A DNA stretch of 64,000 nt from Heliocybe sulcata (taxonomy: Eukaryota; Basidiomycota; Agaricomycetes; Gloeophyllales; Gloeophyllaceae): contig ML213505.1 of the NCBI GenBank assembly GCA_004369045.1, forward strand, positions 968,591 through 1,032,590, given 5' to 3'. Position numbers and translations under genes: made by a program. Position 1 is the stretch's first letter. Each line of letters opens with the position of its first letter. Under the pieces are notes generated by a model. It was not told the origin of the DNA, did no database searches, and worked only from the letters and a program-made list of their open reading frames with translations. Below are positions 11,203-22,089 of this stretch, one piece after another.

Positions 11203-13480
11203 GGTCGCAAGAGGACGCTGCTAGGTCGGTGTACGCTGGCGACGGCGGCCGAGGACGAGATGAGGGCCGCATGCGTCGGCAGCGTCACTGCTCGGCTGTT
11301 TTAGACTCGTTTAGAAGCCCGGTGGCGGTGCCACACTCGTGCCTTTCCGGCGGTCGCTCTTCTCTCCGTCCGTCGTCCTGTACTGGAGGCTTCGTCGACG
11401 GCGCGAGGGCTATGCAGACGAGACAACCTACAGATCAGTGACCTGACGCTCTTCTTGCGTCTCGCAATCCGGTTTTGTAGGAAAAGTTGGCAAATTTCTG
11501 TTTGCTCTTCTGCATTCCGAGTCTGTAAAAGTGGCAGCGCACGATACATTGCGCGTTCCACGCGACGGTGCAGACCGCCACCTATTAGAGTCGCAAATGG
11601 ACAAGTGCGAGCTTGTGGTACCTCTACAAAACGGTAAGTGAGCCTCCATGGGACGGATTATGAGAGGTGCTCATATGTGCTTGAGTTAACCAGCCGCAGC
11701 TTGTGGATTGAGGCGTATTTGATGTGCTCGAAATCCGACTATCGTGCACACCGAGTTCGGAAGAGTAAGTGGTCGGACCTTCGGGGAGTCAAGAGGGTTA
11801 CTCCAAGAGCATTGCATGACTGGAGGTGAGAGATCATAGCGACCCTAGTAGAGTTGTGCGATTCCTAAATGGCAATGTACCTCTGTCTTGTTGTTATCGA
11901 CCTTGCTAATATGATAGCAGGGAAAGCATGCCCCGAAGCCAAGCCTAATTAGGGGCAACACTATCCTCCATGGGCTGCATTGTGCACGGACCGCCTACAG
12001 TTCGTGCGATGAAACCCAAGTCGTCGGATGGCGCTTGTCTGCTGCCAGGAGAACTCACCCGCAGCTCCGCCAGGTTCTGACCATGATAGAGGGCCAACCG
12101 AGCTGTGAAACTCTGTCTCTGCCCGAGCAAAGAAGGGACAGGCTTTCAAGATAGTACTGAAATACAGATGAGCTGCATCCTCGTCCGCATCTCCTGTAGG
12201 TGTTCCGAGCAAAACCACGAACAAGACCCAGATTGCAAAGAGGAGATGCAAAGGTGCTTCTGTTTCTGCTGTATGCAATGTCGAGACTAATCAGATATTT
12301 GTCACATCGCCCGTGGAGTCAATTCTATTACACAAATTCCCGACCTCGTCTGGCACTAAGTCTACGAACGTGCTAGGTCTCCGCCAAGCTCGGCTGCCCC
12401 TACTCTTCCTTATTCTTCGCAGGACCTCTCAGGCCGATGCACGCGTCTGCTGACAATCTTGGCCATCATCTGACTTCGGGACACCGCCTTCATTTCTCTC
12501 TGCTTGGAGTCATTGTTTTGAAACGTACCCTCATATGCAGACTGCGCCGGTTGAAGTCGACCATCACCAATAAGCTCTAGGCAACATTTCTACGGCTCCA
12601 GCTCGGGCCCAGTAGGGACCTCGGCATCAACAAACTTCTCAGGTTCAGCTGAAGGACCGACTCATCGGACGAAGGCAAACTTGGAGAAGGTGACCTGGTC
12701 TATGGAATGGACGTCTCGAGAAGGCGGACCCTGAAGCTATATTCTTGCTATGTCGATGGAGAGGCGTTTCCAGCGGGACGTGGCACGAGCAATTGAGTAT
12801 GCCTTCTCAGAAGTTCCCGTTGTCCACGCCGCTAGTTGACGCTCCCGACTTGGTCGGTGCAACTATGCTCCGAGGAAAGGCAGCTGCTCTTTCCACCCTA
12901 CACTGCACCTCCACTAGCGATGCCTGCGGCAACTGGGAGGTACTCTGAGTAACTCTCTCTGGTAGCGAACAGGTCTGTATCGGGATCTCCTTGATTAATT
13001 CACGGACTAGAGTGTATGCACTTGACCTGGCCCCACGGGCGCTTCATCAGCATGTCATGCCTCCGTTCCATCAAAGTTACCTGGAAAGACTAAGAAGCGC
13101 TCGCCGGGCAGCTACAAATACACTCTACGATGCGGCTAGTCAACTCGGTGTCGGCTTCGGCGAATTCTGCATAGCATTCAAGTTTATATGGCGTTCACGT
13201 CATGATTAGTTGATGGCATCACCTGGCGCCTACGCGACAATGTCTGTTTGACAGACAGCATAGGCCGTCTCCCATCTATCCTTTCGGAGGGAAGGAGGCC
13301 GCGGGATCGGCCTGAACGCTACCATTGTTACTTCTTGGGGGACTGTTCTGCGCGATACACCTCGCGCGGACCTGTCTTCCAGACTGCGAAGTCAAGTCGA
13401 AGGTGCCTGATTCCGAGCTGAGTGACCCTACGATCGGCCGTTAGCTTCCCGTGAAAGGCTAAATAGCCTATTCAAAGTCT

Positions 13481-13705
13481 CTCTTTTCATCAATATCCCG
13501 AGCGCGGCGGTGATCTCAAGCCCTCCTTTGCCATCAAATACCCGACAAGTACTTGACCCGAGCAGTGCGCATGATGCAGCTGCGATCCGCGTCCAAGCCT
13601 CGTCTTGCCGTCAATGCCTCGGGCGAGGCGATGTTCTCGAGCCATCCTCTGCGAACGAATATCCGACAAAACTCACCTGTGACCAGTGCGCATGATGCAG
13701 CTGCG
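13481..13705. repeat. Degenerate direct repeat, two copies at 121-bp offset
   Basis: Copies at 13481-13584 and 13602-13705 align without gaps over 104 bp. They are identical over the last 22 bp (ending ATGATGCAGCTGCG) and roughly three-quarters identical elsewhere. No third copy is visible on either side. The second copy ends 136 bp before the TATA box of the secreted-protein gene. Confidence 0.8.
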
Positions 13706-13841
13706 GTATTCCACTAAATTTTCATCATTGTTCGAGGTGTTTCATGCCCACACGGAGCTGCTGTCAGAACAATGACGATGGGGGCTGCAATCTCTTTAAG
13801 ACACAGCAGCTCTTTGTGGGTAATGGCTTGCCTCCCTCTGG

Positions 13842-13849
13842 TATAAAAG
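13842..13849 (+). promoter_or_regulatory. TATA box of the secreted cysteine-rich protein gene
   Basis: TATAAAAG, 110-117 bp upstream of the ATG at 13959, a usual TATA-to-ATG distance when the leader is about 80 nt. A consensus TATA box fits a strongly or conditionally expressed secreted-protein gene. Confidence 0.7.
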
Positions 13850-13958
13850 GGTTGGATATCCAACTGGTTTTCTTCAGCAGCTCGCAGTCCACCCTTCGAA
13901 CGCTAAAGCACTACAAAGCTCTTACTTTTGTTACTTTCTCATCTCCACAACTTCCACC

Positions 13959-14640
13959 ATGTTCAAGCTCACCATCCCTGCCGTCCTCGTCGCCCTCGCC
14001 GGCTACGCTCTCGCTCAGGAGTCTCACGCAGTCACCGTACGTTACGCCCTGTCCTCATTCATATGCACTTGCATACTCACATAATTTTGTGCTCTTCACG
14101 ATAGATGACCAACAACTGTGGCTCCGGCAACCCCGTGTTCCTCTACGAGGGCCACGGCATTCAAGGACCTGGCACCGTCAGCGGACAACTCCTCGGCGGT
14201 ATTGCCTGGCTCAACGGGTTCGCTGGTGCGAACTGCCAGAGCTCTGGTGTCAACTGCGGAGCTGTCGAGTTCACCCTCCGCAACGACGCCCCCAACCAGA
14301 ACGCAGCCGACTTCACTCTCGAGCCCCAGCCCGAGAACGGTAACCACCAGTTGTACGCGTTGTCGATGCTATCTTTCAGCGTGCCGTGGGTTGACTAAAT
14401 GCCATTTTTGTAGCACGTACCCCATGTCCTTCCAGTACACTGGAGGCGGGGCTTGCAACGGCATCTCCGACAACTGCCCGTCCGCGGGCAACTGCCCGGA
14501 TGCGTTCACTGACCCCACGAACGGCAAGCCCCTGCAGTGCGTCGGTACCAATGCCGGGGTGAGTATTTTGCCCTTGACATTCCGTATTGAACTATTTGAC
14601 TGAGCTTCCCGGTGTCCAGATTCACATCCAGTTCTGCTAA
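13959..14640 (+). CDS. Small secreted eight-cysteine protein, thaumatin-like/'glycopeptide' family
   Basis: Four exons (13959-14036, 14105-14349, 14414-14558, 14620-14640) total 489 nt and encode 162 residues. The first exon is a signal peptide (MFKLTIPAVLVALAGYALA) followed by QESHAVT. The mature part opens TMTNNCGSGNP, has cysteines in ANCQSSGVNCG, GGACNG, DNCPSAGNC and LQCVG, and ends in IHIQFC, so it has eight cysteines with the last residue Cys. This is the layout of basidiomycete small secreted proteins usually annotated 'glycopeptide', related to thaumatin-like folds. The role is unknown; wall association or an effector-like function would be inference. It has its own TATA box and lies beside the gene-poor interval. 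Confidence 0.82.
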
Positions 14641-14994
14641 ATGCCTCGTCCACGAATAGCTCATTCATGATGGGTACCGAAGTCTGGTTATTTATTAGTC
14701 AAGACAAGCATGCCTGTAGTTGTGAATGGCGAGCGCCATGTAATTTCCGGATCAGTGCAGAGTTATCTGCAAAATAACAAGTGTTTGGACGTGCACTATA
14801 TTGAGGAGGACGGCCGTCATATGAGGGGCTTGAAGCTTGAGCTTGAAGCTTGATAGCCGATAGGCGCGTGTGACAATGCGTGACCGGTCGCGTTTTGCTC
14901 ATTTGAGACGCGTTCGTCACGCGACGGAACCATCTGGTCCGCTGCATCCACCACCCTCCTTCTATCTCTTCTTCCTGGTTCAGGACCCACTATA
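14641..14994. other. Intergenic, secreted-protein 3' end / PRI2 promoter
   Basis: Contains GCTTGAAGCTTGAGCTTGAAGC-like repeats near 14828-14852 and a MluI-type element at 14908-14913. No ORF with family features. Confidence 0.5.
14908..14913 (+). promoter_or_regulatory. ACGCGT (MluI cell-cycle box) upstream of PRI2
   Basis: ACGCGT located 82-87 bp upstream of the primase ATG, with a CGCG-containing neighbour (TCACGCGAC) 4 bp downstream. In yeasts this motif binds the Mbp1/Swi6-type factor and drives G1/S genes including primase. Binding in this fungus is inferred. Confidence 0.5.
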
Positions 14995-16897
14995 ATGTTC
15001 AAGAAGGGCGAACGCAAGCACTCGACCACTTCGTCGTTAAAACAAGAACATCCGGAAGTTCAGCTACATTCGACGACCCCGTACCCTCACCGCCTGAACT
15101 TGTCAGTACCTAGTCCCATCACTGACAATTATCTTCTTTGGTATATTAAGAGAAAGTTTACAGCTACGACGTACCCCCCGTGTTCGACGTCACCCTCGAA
15201 GAATTCGAGTCCGCCGCCCTCGCGCGCCTCCGTATCCTCGCAGAGATCGAGTCCTCGTTCGTTCGAAACCGGCCTCACGATGAGCTCAAAACTGTCACGG
15301 ACGGGCAATGCAAGAAGTACCTGCCTTTGAATGCTAATACGGCAAGCCTGGCAGATCTGCAGAGTGAGCGGAGAACAGACCATGTCGGCCATTTTGTATT
15401 GAGGCTCGCGTTTTGTCGGTCGTAAGTGCACCAGTTCTATCTGGCGAATATAGCGACAACGTGGAGAGTGACTGCAGGGAGGAGCTGCGCAGAAGATTTG
15501 TTAAAGCGGAGATGACGCTGTTCAGGGTACGCTGGGATACAGATGACACGGGAGAGCGTAATGCATTCCTCAAGTCCCGGAGTTTCGGCTGGGAAGAAGT
15601 GCGTGCGTACCATTCGTATTTGCGTCCCATTGTACTCACATTCGTCATAGGTGGGTGCAAAAGAAAAGGAGATGTACAAGGAGGAATTGATGGCAGTACC
15701 GAGTAGTATCAAGCAGAGTGAACTCAGAAGCCAATCTGACTCTGGACAGTATTATAAGGTCAGCATGTCATCCACATCATACATCTTGGCTGCTTGTCAA
15801 TAATACATTCCCGCAGGTTCGATGGACGCGTGTGCCAGATCTCGTGGAGAAACGGAGAGTATTCCTCAAGGGCGGCTGGGCATACGTGCCCGAACGCGAG
15901 CAATCCAGCATTGTGTTTCAAGAGTTCCAGACAAACCTCGAGAAAGCCCTAGACGTACGTCCTCTGCAGTGTCTTCCTATTCACGGACTGACATCTCGTC
16001 CTCTGCAGATGACGGCAAAAGCCCTTCCCCGACTGGACGAAGACAGTCGCCTTATACCCATTCTCAATAACCTGTCCCAGGGTTTCTTGGCTGGCGTACC
16101 GTCGGAATGGCTATCGTCTTCTTCGTCGAGCGCCGAAGGAAGCGGTGTCAAGGCGGAGGAGATCGACGACCTCGCAAAGAAGCACTTCCCGATGTGCATG
16201 CGAAATCTACACGAGAGTTTGACGCGGGACAGACATCTGAAGCATATGGGACGGTTGCAGTATGGGCTGTTCTTGAAGGTAAGTTCACAATGAGGAATCG
16301 GCGTGTCGGTGGACACTGAAGCGGCTGTCCAGGTGCTTGGTGTCTCAATAGACGAGGCCATTACGTTTTGGAGAAGGTCATTCAATAAGATTACGGATGA
16401 CAAGTTCAACAAAGAGTACCGCTACAATATCAGACACTCGTACGGTCTGGAGGGTCGTCGGGCCAATTATCCGGCCAAGAGGTACGCGCCTTCCTTGGAC
16501 GGTCTCCCCAGTAATGCTGACGGGCATCGCTCCCAGCTGCCAGCAAATCCTCACGCAAGAGCAGCCTGGCCCCAACGAGTCTCATGGCTGCCCGTATCGC
16601 CACTTCTCCGAGGACAATCTACAGTCCGCACTGCTCGCCTCATACTCTGCGCAGGGGCTTAAGACGACGGACTTGCCGGAGATCATGCATACCGTGCGCG
16701 CGGGACATTACCACGTTGCCTGCACCAGGGTCTTTGAGATCACGCATTCACGAGGCGGGGTGAAGAAGGGCGAGGGCGTCGGTGGCGGGGAGAGCGTCAC
16801 CCATCCGAATCAGTATGCGGCTAGGAGTCGCGAGCTGGAAAAGGCAAAGCAGGAGAAGGCGGAGAATGATAGGGATGCGATGTTGGTAGATGGATGA
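14995..16897 (+). CDS. PRI2: DNA primase large subunit
   Basis: Iron-sulfur regulatory subunit of primase in the DNA polymerase alpha-primase complex; it helps start and hand over the RNA primer. The start ATG at 14995 gives MFKKGERKHSTTSSLKQ. The N-terminal helical domain includes YDVPPVFDVTLEEFE and RLRILAEIES; a middle block reads VRWTRVPDLVEKRRVFL. The C-terminal domain keeps the four cluster cysteines: HFPMCMRNLHE, KSCQQILTQ, SHGCPYRHF and YHVACTRVFE. The tail (HPNQYAARSRELEKAK) is also standard. About eight short introns; one within 16480-16540 joins PAK to SCQQ. The PS synthase gene follows in the same direction. Confidence 0.95.
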
Positions 16898-17241
16898 CCG
16901 TGAGGAGGATATTGGATTTCTTCTTGTGCTATTCTTTGCTTTCGTATTGTATTTTAGTCTCTTCGACATACGTGGGTAATGCTGTACAATTCTCGGAACT
17001 TCTGATTATGACTGTTCTTCGGAAGGAGGATATGAGCTATAGCGGTCACAGGATGGGTGTAATTGAAGCGGAATAACGAATGGGTTATTCCGAATGTAAT
17101 AGAATTCACGGTTGTGCCTAGCTCGACGCAATAGGGCACGCGCAACAGTGGAGCACGAGGCCACGAGCACCTCGCCTTCACCTATTGTACGAAAGCTCCT
17201 TTACTGCGTACCATCACCACCCGACTCTGATAACGACCCGC
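16898..17241. other. Intergenic, PRI2 3' end / PS synthase promoter
   Basis: No gene seen. The PS synthase frame upstream of 17242 stays open as far as a TAG near 17118 but has no earlier ATG, which supports the start chosen at 17242. Confidence 0.5.
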
Positions 17242-18090
17242 ATGAACCAACGAAAGCCCACGAACGCACCGGAGGGGAATGGAGAAATGACAAAAGCAGC
17301 TGCACTGCAGCAGTACAACGACACAGAGGGTCATTTCTCGCTAGTCAGGTATTTCTTTCAGTAAGTGCACTGCCAGGATTGTCGCTTATGGTATCCTTGT
17401 CTGGTTGCGTGCTTTTGAACAGGAACTTCCGTCTGGCGGATTTGGTCACCATTATGAACGGGGTGTGCGGGTCTTTCTCCGTGTTCTCCTCCGCCCGGTA
17501 CCTCTTGACGAACGATGAAGACTACCTGTGGTCGGCGCTCCTGTTTCCTTTGGCGGGGCTCATGTTTGACTTCATGGACGGCAAAGTCGCTCGGTGGAGG
17601 AGGGAGAGCAGTATGCTCGGGCAGGAGTTGGATAGTCTGGCTGACTTGGTGCGTCCACCCGATTCATCTCGTGCATGATATTACCTGACCGAACCTTCTT
17701 CAGATCTCCTTCGGGGTATCCCCTGCCCTTCTTGCATTCGTAGTTGGACTACGGACGTACCTCGATACGGTTGTCCTGACCGCCTTCATCTGCTGTGGAC
17801 TTGCCCGCCTCGCGCGCTTCAACGCTACCGTTGCACTGGTCCCTAAGGACACAAGTGGAAAAACCAAATATTTTGAGGGCTTGCCTATTCCTTCCTCGCT
17901 TGTTCTCGTCGGTGTCCTTTCATACTGGGCAAGCCAGGGCTGGATTGAGGGCAAGGCGGGCATTCCCTTGGGCACCATTACATTATGGGGCAAGCAAGGA
18001 GGAAGCGGGGAGTTACACCTTGTCAGTGCGGTGTTCGGTTTATGGGCAGCGGCGATGGTGAGCAAGACAATGAAGGTGCCCAAAATTTGA
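17242..18090 (+). CDS. CHO1: CDP-diacylglycerol-serine O-phosphatidyltransferase
   Basis: Membrane enzyme that makes phosphatidylserine from CDP-diacylglycerol and serine, the entry to the PS-PE-PC pathway. Start at 17242 (MNQRKPTNAPEGNGEMTKAA), the first ATG of the frame. The first intron (about 17348-17421) joins LVR to NFRLADLVTIMNG. The transferase signature is complete in DFMDGKVARWRRES followed by GQELDSLAD. Several hydrophobic helices follow (FGVSPALLAFVVGL, TAFICCGLARLARFN, then SSLVLVGVLSYWA). ARLARFNAT and the FEGLPIP block are typical of PS synthases. The C-terminus ends MKVPKI. Confidence 0.93.
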
Positions 18091-18289
18091 AGTGGAATGG
18101 AAATGGACATGCTTGCCATGATATTACTATAGAGCCTGGATACGGACGGTGTTGCTACAGGTGTCATAGTCTATGTAATTAAAAAAAATTCTGTTAAAAT
18201 CTCAGTGTTTGCGACTGAGTCCAGCGACGATATTTAGCAGTGAGCAGAATTAACCGCGACGCGGGTCGCGTGAGACGCGAGTGATTAGG

Positions 18290-18304
18290 ACGCGTCCGAC
18301 GCGT
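18290..18304 (+). promoter_or_regulatory. Paired ACGCGT boxes just upstream of NSE1
   Basis: Two ACGCGT hexamers at 18290-18295 and 18299-18304, spaced 3 bp, 23-37 bp before the NSE1 ATG. The preceding 40 bp also carry GACGCGGGTCGCGTGAGACG-type CGCG motifs. The arrangement looks like a double MluI cell-cycle box. Confidence 0.55.
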
Positions 18305-18326
18305 CTCTCCTCACCTCGCCACCACT

Positions 18327-19717
18327 ATGGTCTCCTCAAACGACGTGCAGCGTCTCTTCCTGCAAGCAGTCATCTCTAGACGCGTTCTTTCATATACACT
18401 CGCACACGTCATCTGGTGGAAATGCATAGATGCTGTCAAAGGTTAGAGTCGCGTGCCTTCGATTGCTTGCTACGGTTCTATTGAAAGAATGGCGTGTGGA
18501 TCAACAGCTGCGGATAGTACACTCCAAATCCCAAAGCCTCGAGAAGACGACCGGGCAGCATGGGATTCGTTCACTGCTAAAGTTAACGAGTCCCTCAACC
18601 CTTTGGACCTGGAATTCCGACACTTGCACGATGAGCTTTCCGGTAGGGAAATGTACGCCTTGGTGCGGATATCCGAGCGACTTGATCGAGGCCTGCACTG
18701 AATTCTGTATGTCAATCAGGTGAACAGGAAAGGCGATGAAGTAGCGCAATTGGCTACGGGCTACACGCCAGCCGAGATAGCGTACTTTAAAGCAATAGTA
18801 AGTCGTCGCTGACCATCATGCCACTGCTCACGCACGTATTCAGGTCGAGCAAATTATGCTCGCACCTCACGAGTCCTTCTCCGTATCGTCGCTGGCGGCG
18901 TTACGTGAAGTTAACTTCCTCAAGACCAATATGTCGAAAACTCAAGCTGAAGTGGTGCTGGGTAGCTTCGTCGCCAACGGCTGGTTATTGAAGAGCAAGT
19001 AAGTCATGGATCATTCAGACATTGCTATGTCATTCTAACTGCATTGCACAGGCGAGGGCGATACTCTCTGTCTACCCGGTCTTTGCTTGAGCTCTTGCCA
19101 TATCTCAAGTCAACTTATCCCGACGAAGTCATTGAGTGTACCATATGTTTGGAGGTGAAAGGCATCCTTTTCGGAAAAGCTTGACGTCTGGTGACAGCCT
19201 GCACGGCGTAGATTCTGACACGGGGTGTCGCATGCCCTACCCGGAATTGCAAAGTCCGCCTTCACGACCACTGCTTCAACAACTACAAGCGCATCCACTC
19301 GACCTGTCCATCGTGTAATGAGACCTGGACAAGTAGCTCCAAGAAGCTGATCCCTGTCGGTGAAGGGGCAGTGAAGGAAGGACAGGACTTCAATAGGCGA
19401 GTGAGGAAGAAGCAGACTGAGGAAGGAAGTGAGGAAGAAGACGATGAAGAGATGGAAGAGTCGCAAGAGCCAACTCAGGCCCAGAGCCAATCCCAGAAGA
19501 CCAGGGGCAAGAAAGGTAAAGGGACGGCAAAGACGAACGGACGTCCAAGGAAAAGGTGAGAGGATGCCGAATCATATGAGTGCAGTACATTAACTTCTTT
19601 GAAAGCCGTGCCGATTCTGACGAGGAAGAGGAAGCCGAAGACAGCAGTGCAGACGAAGGCATGGACGTTGATGAGGACGATGTCCCGAAGAGGTCCCAGC
19701 GGAAGAGTCGCCGGTGA
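18327..19717 (+). CDS. NSE1: SMC5/6 complex subunit NSE1 (RING-like)
   Basis: Subunit of the SMC5/6 complex needed for DNA repair and chromosome stability; with Nse3 and Nse4 it forms the bridge over the SMC heads, and its variant RING supports ubiquitin ligase activity. Exon 1 (MVSSNDVQRLFLQAVISRR) joins through an intron ending in ATCAACAG to AADSTLQIPKP. The core includes ESLNPLDLEFRHLHDELSG and a winged-helix part (VSSLAALREVNFL). The zinc region is ECTICLE, then after an intron ILTRGVACPTRNCKVRLH, DHCFNNYKRIH, STCPSCNETW. The C-terminus is unusually long and acidic/basic (EEGSEEEDDEEMEES, later DSDEEEEAEDSSADEGMDVD) compared with yeast Nse1. Confidence 0.9.
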
Positions 19718-19939
19718 GGCACCTCCCCTTATTAGAAGTATCTTTGTCCGGACCAGTGCACATTTACTCTATACCTGTACTACCTCATCTTATGCGCCAT
19801 ATAATCCTCTCCATTGGCCTGCAAGGATAAGCACCTGGTTGGGTAAGAGAATTTGAGGCACGCCGATACTTGATGGAAAATGCAGTCAGAGAAGGCGAAA
19901 TGCAGAAAGATACTAACTAACATAGTGATACAAAACGTC

Positions 19940-21829
<1,890 letters not shown>

Positions 21830-21882
21830 TTCGTATGAACAGGCGGAAGGACAGTAAGAGAAGGATATAGAGGTCTGACCAG

Positions 21883-21906
21883 ACGCGTCAGTGCTGAATG
21901 ACGCGT
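21883..21906. promoter_or_regulatory. Paired ACGCGT boxes between RPT1 and VMA1
   Basis: ACGCGT at 21883-21888 and again at 21901-21906 in the 260-bp shared promoter. They lie 54-77 bp upstream of the RPT1 start and about 185-207 bp upstream of the VMA1 start. The hexamer is palindromic, so orientation is undefined. Confidence 0.45.
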
Positions 21907-22089
21907 CGCTCACGCTGAGTCTAAAATTCCCAAATTTCCCACCGAGCCATATTTGGCAGTAGCGCGTTATTAAAGAACCGCTGTCCGCGAAAGAAGACTG
22001 GATCTTTGGATTAGACTCCTTCGTTCCTAGTTACGGTATTGGCTCAGGAGCAAGCAGAATCGTCATCTCTCCTTGCTTTCACTCCGACC

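Larger units (their letters stand above)
11203..13958. other. Gene-poor interval of 2.76 kb
   Basis: By far the longest stretch in the window with no recognisable gene. ORFs here (for example 11455-11637, 12745-12948, 12991-13209) are under 75 codons, are not joined by convincing splice sites into anything I know, and show no motif. One ACGCGT hexamer is at about 12440. The right end carries the 121-bp direct repeat and the TATA box of the secreted-protein gene. Decayed mobile DNA, a long non-coding transcript or a lineage-specific gene are all possible; I cannot support any of them. Confidence 0.55.

Noticed and set aside
12745-13209. Two small ORFs in the gene-poor interval as candidate genes
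   Set aside because: Each is about 70 codons with no conserved feature, and neighbouring splice sites do not join them in phase to anything recognisable.
11203-13958. Decayed mobile element in the gene-poor interval
   Set aside because: I found no terminal repeats, target-site duplications or recognisable element-coding remnants by eye, so the claim is not supported.
22039-22089. Earlier start for VMA1
   Set aside because: The upstream codon is TTG; the ATG at 22090 matches the known N-terminus of fungal subunit A.
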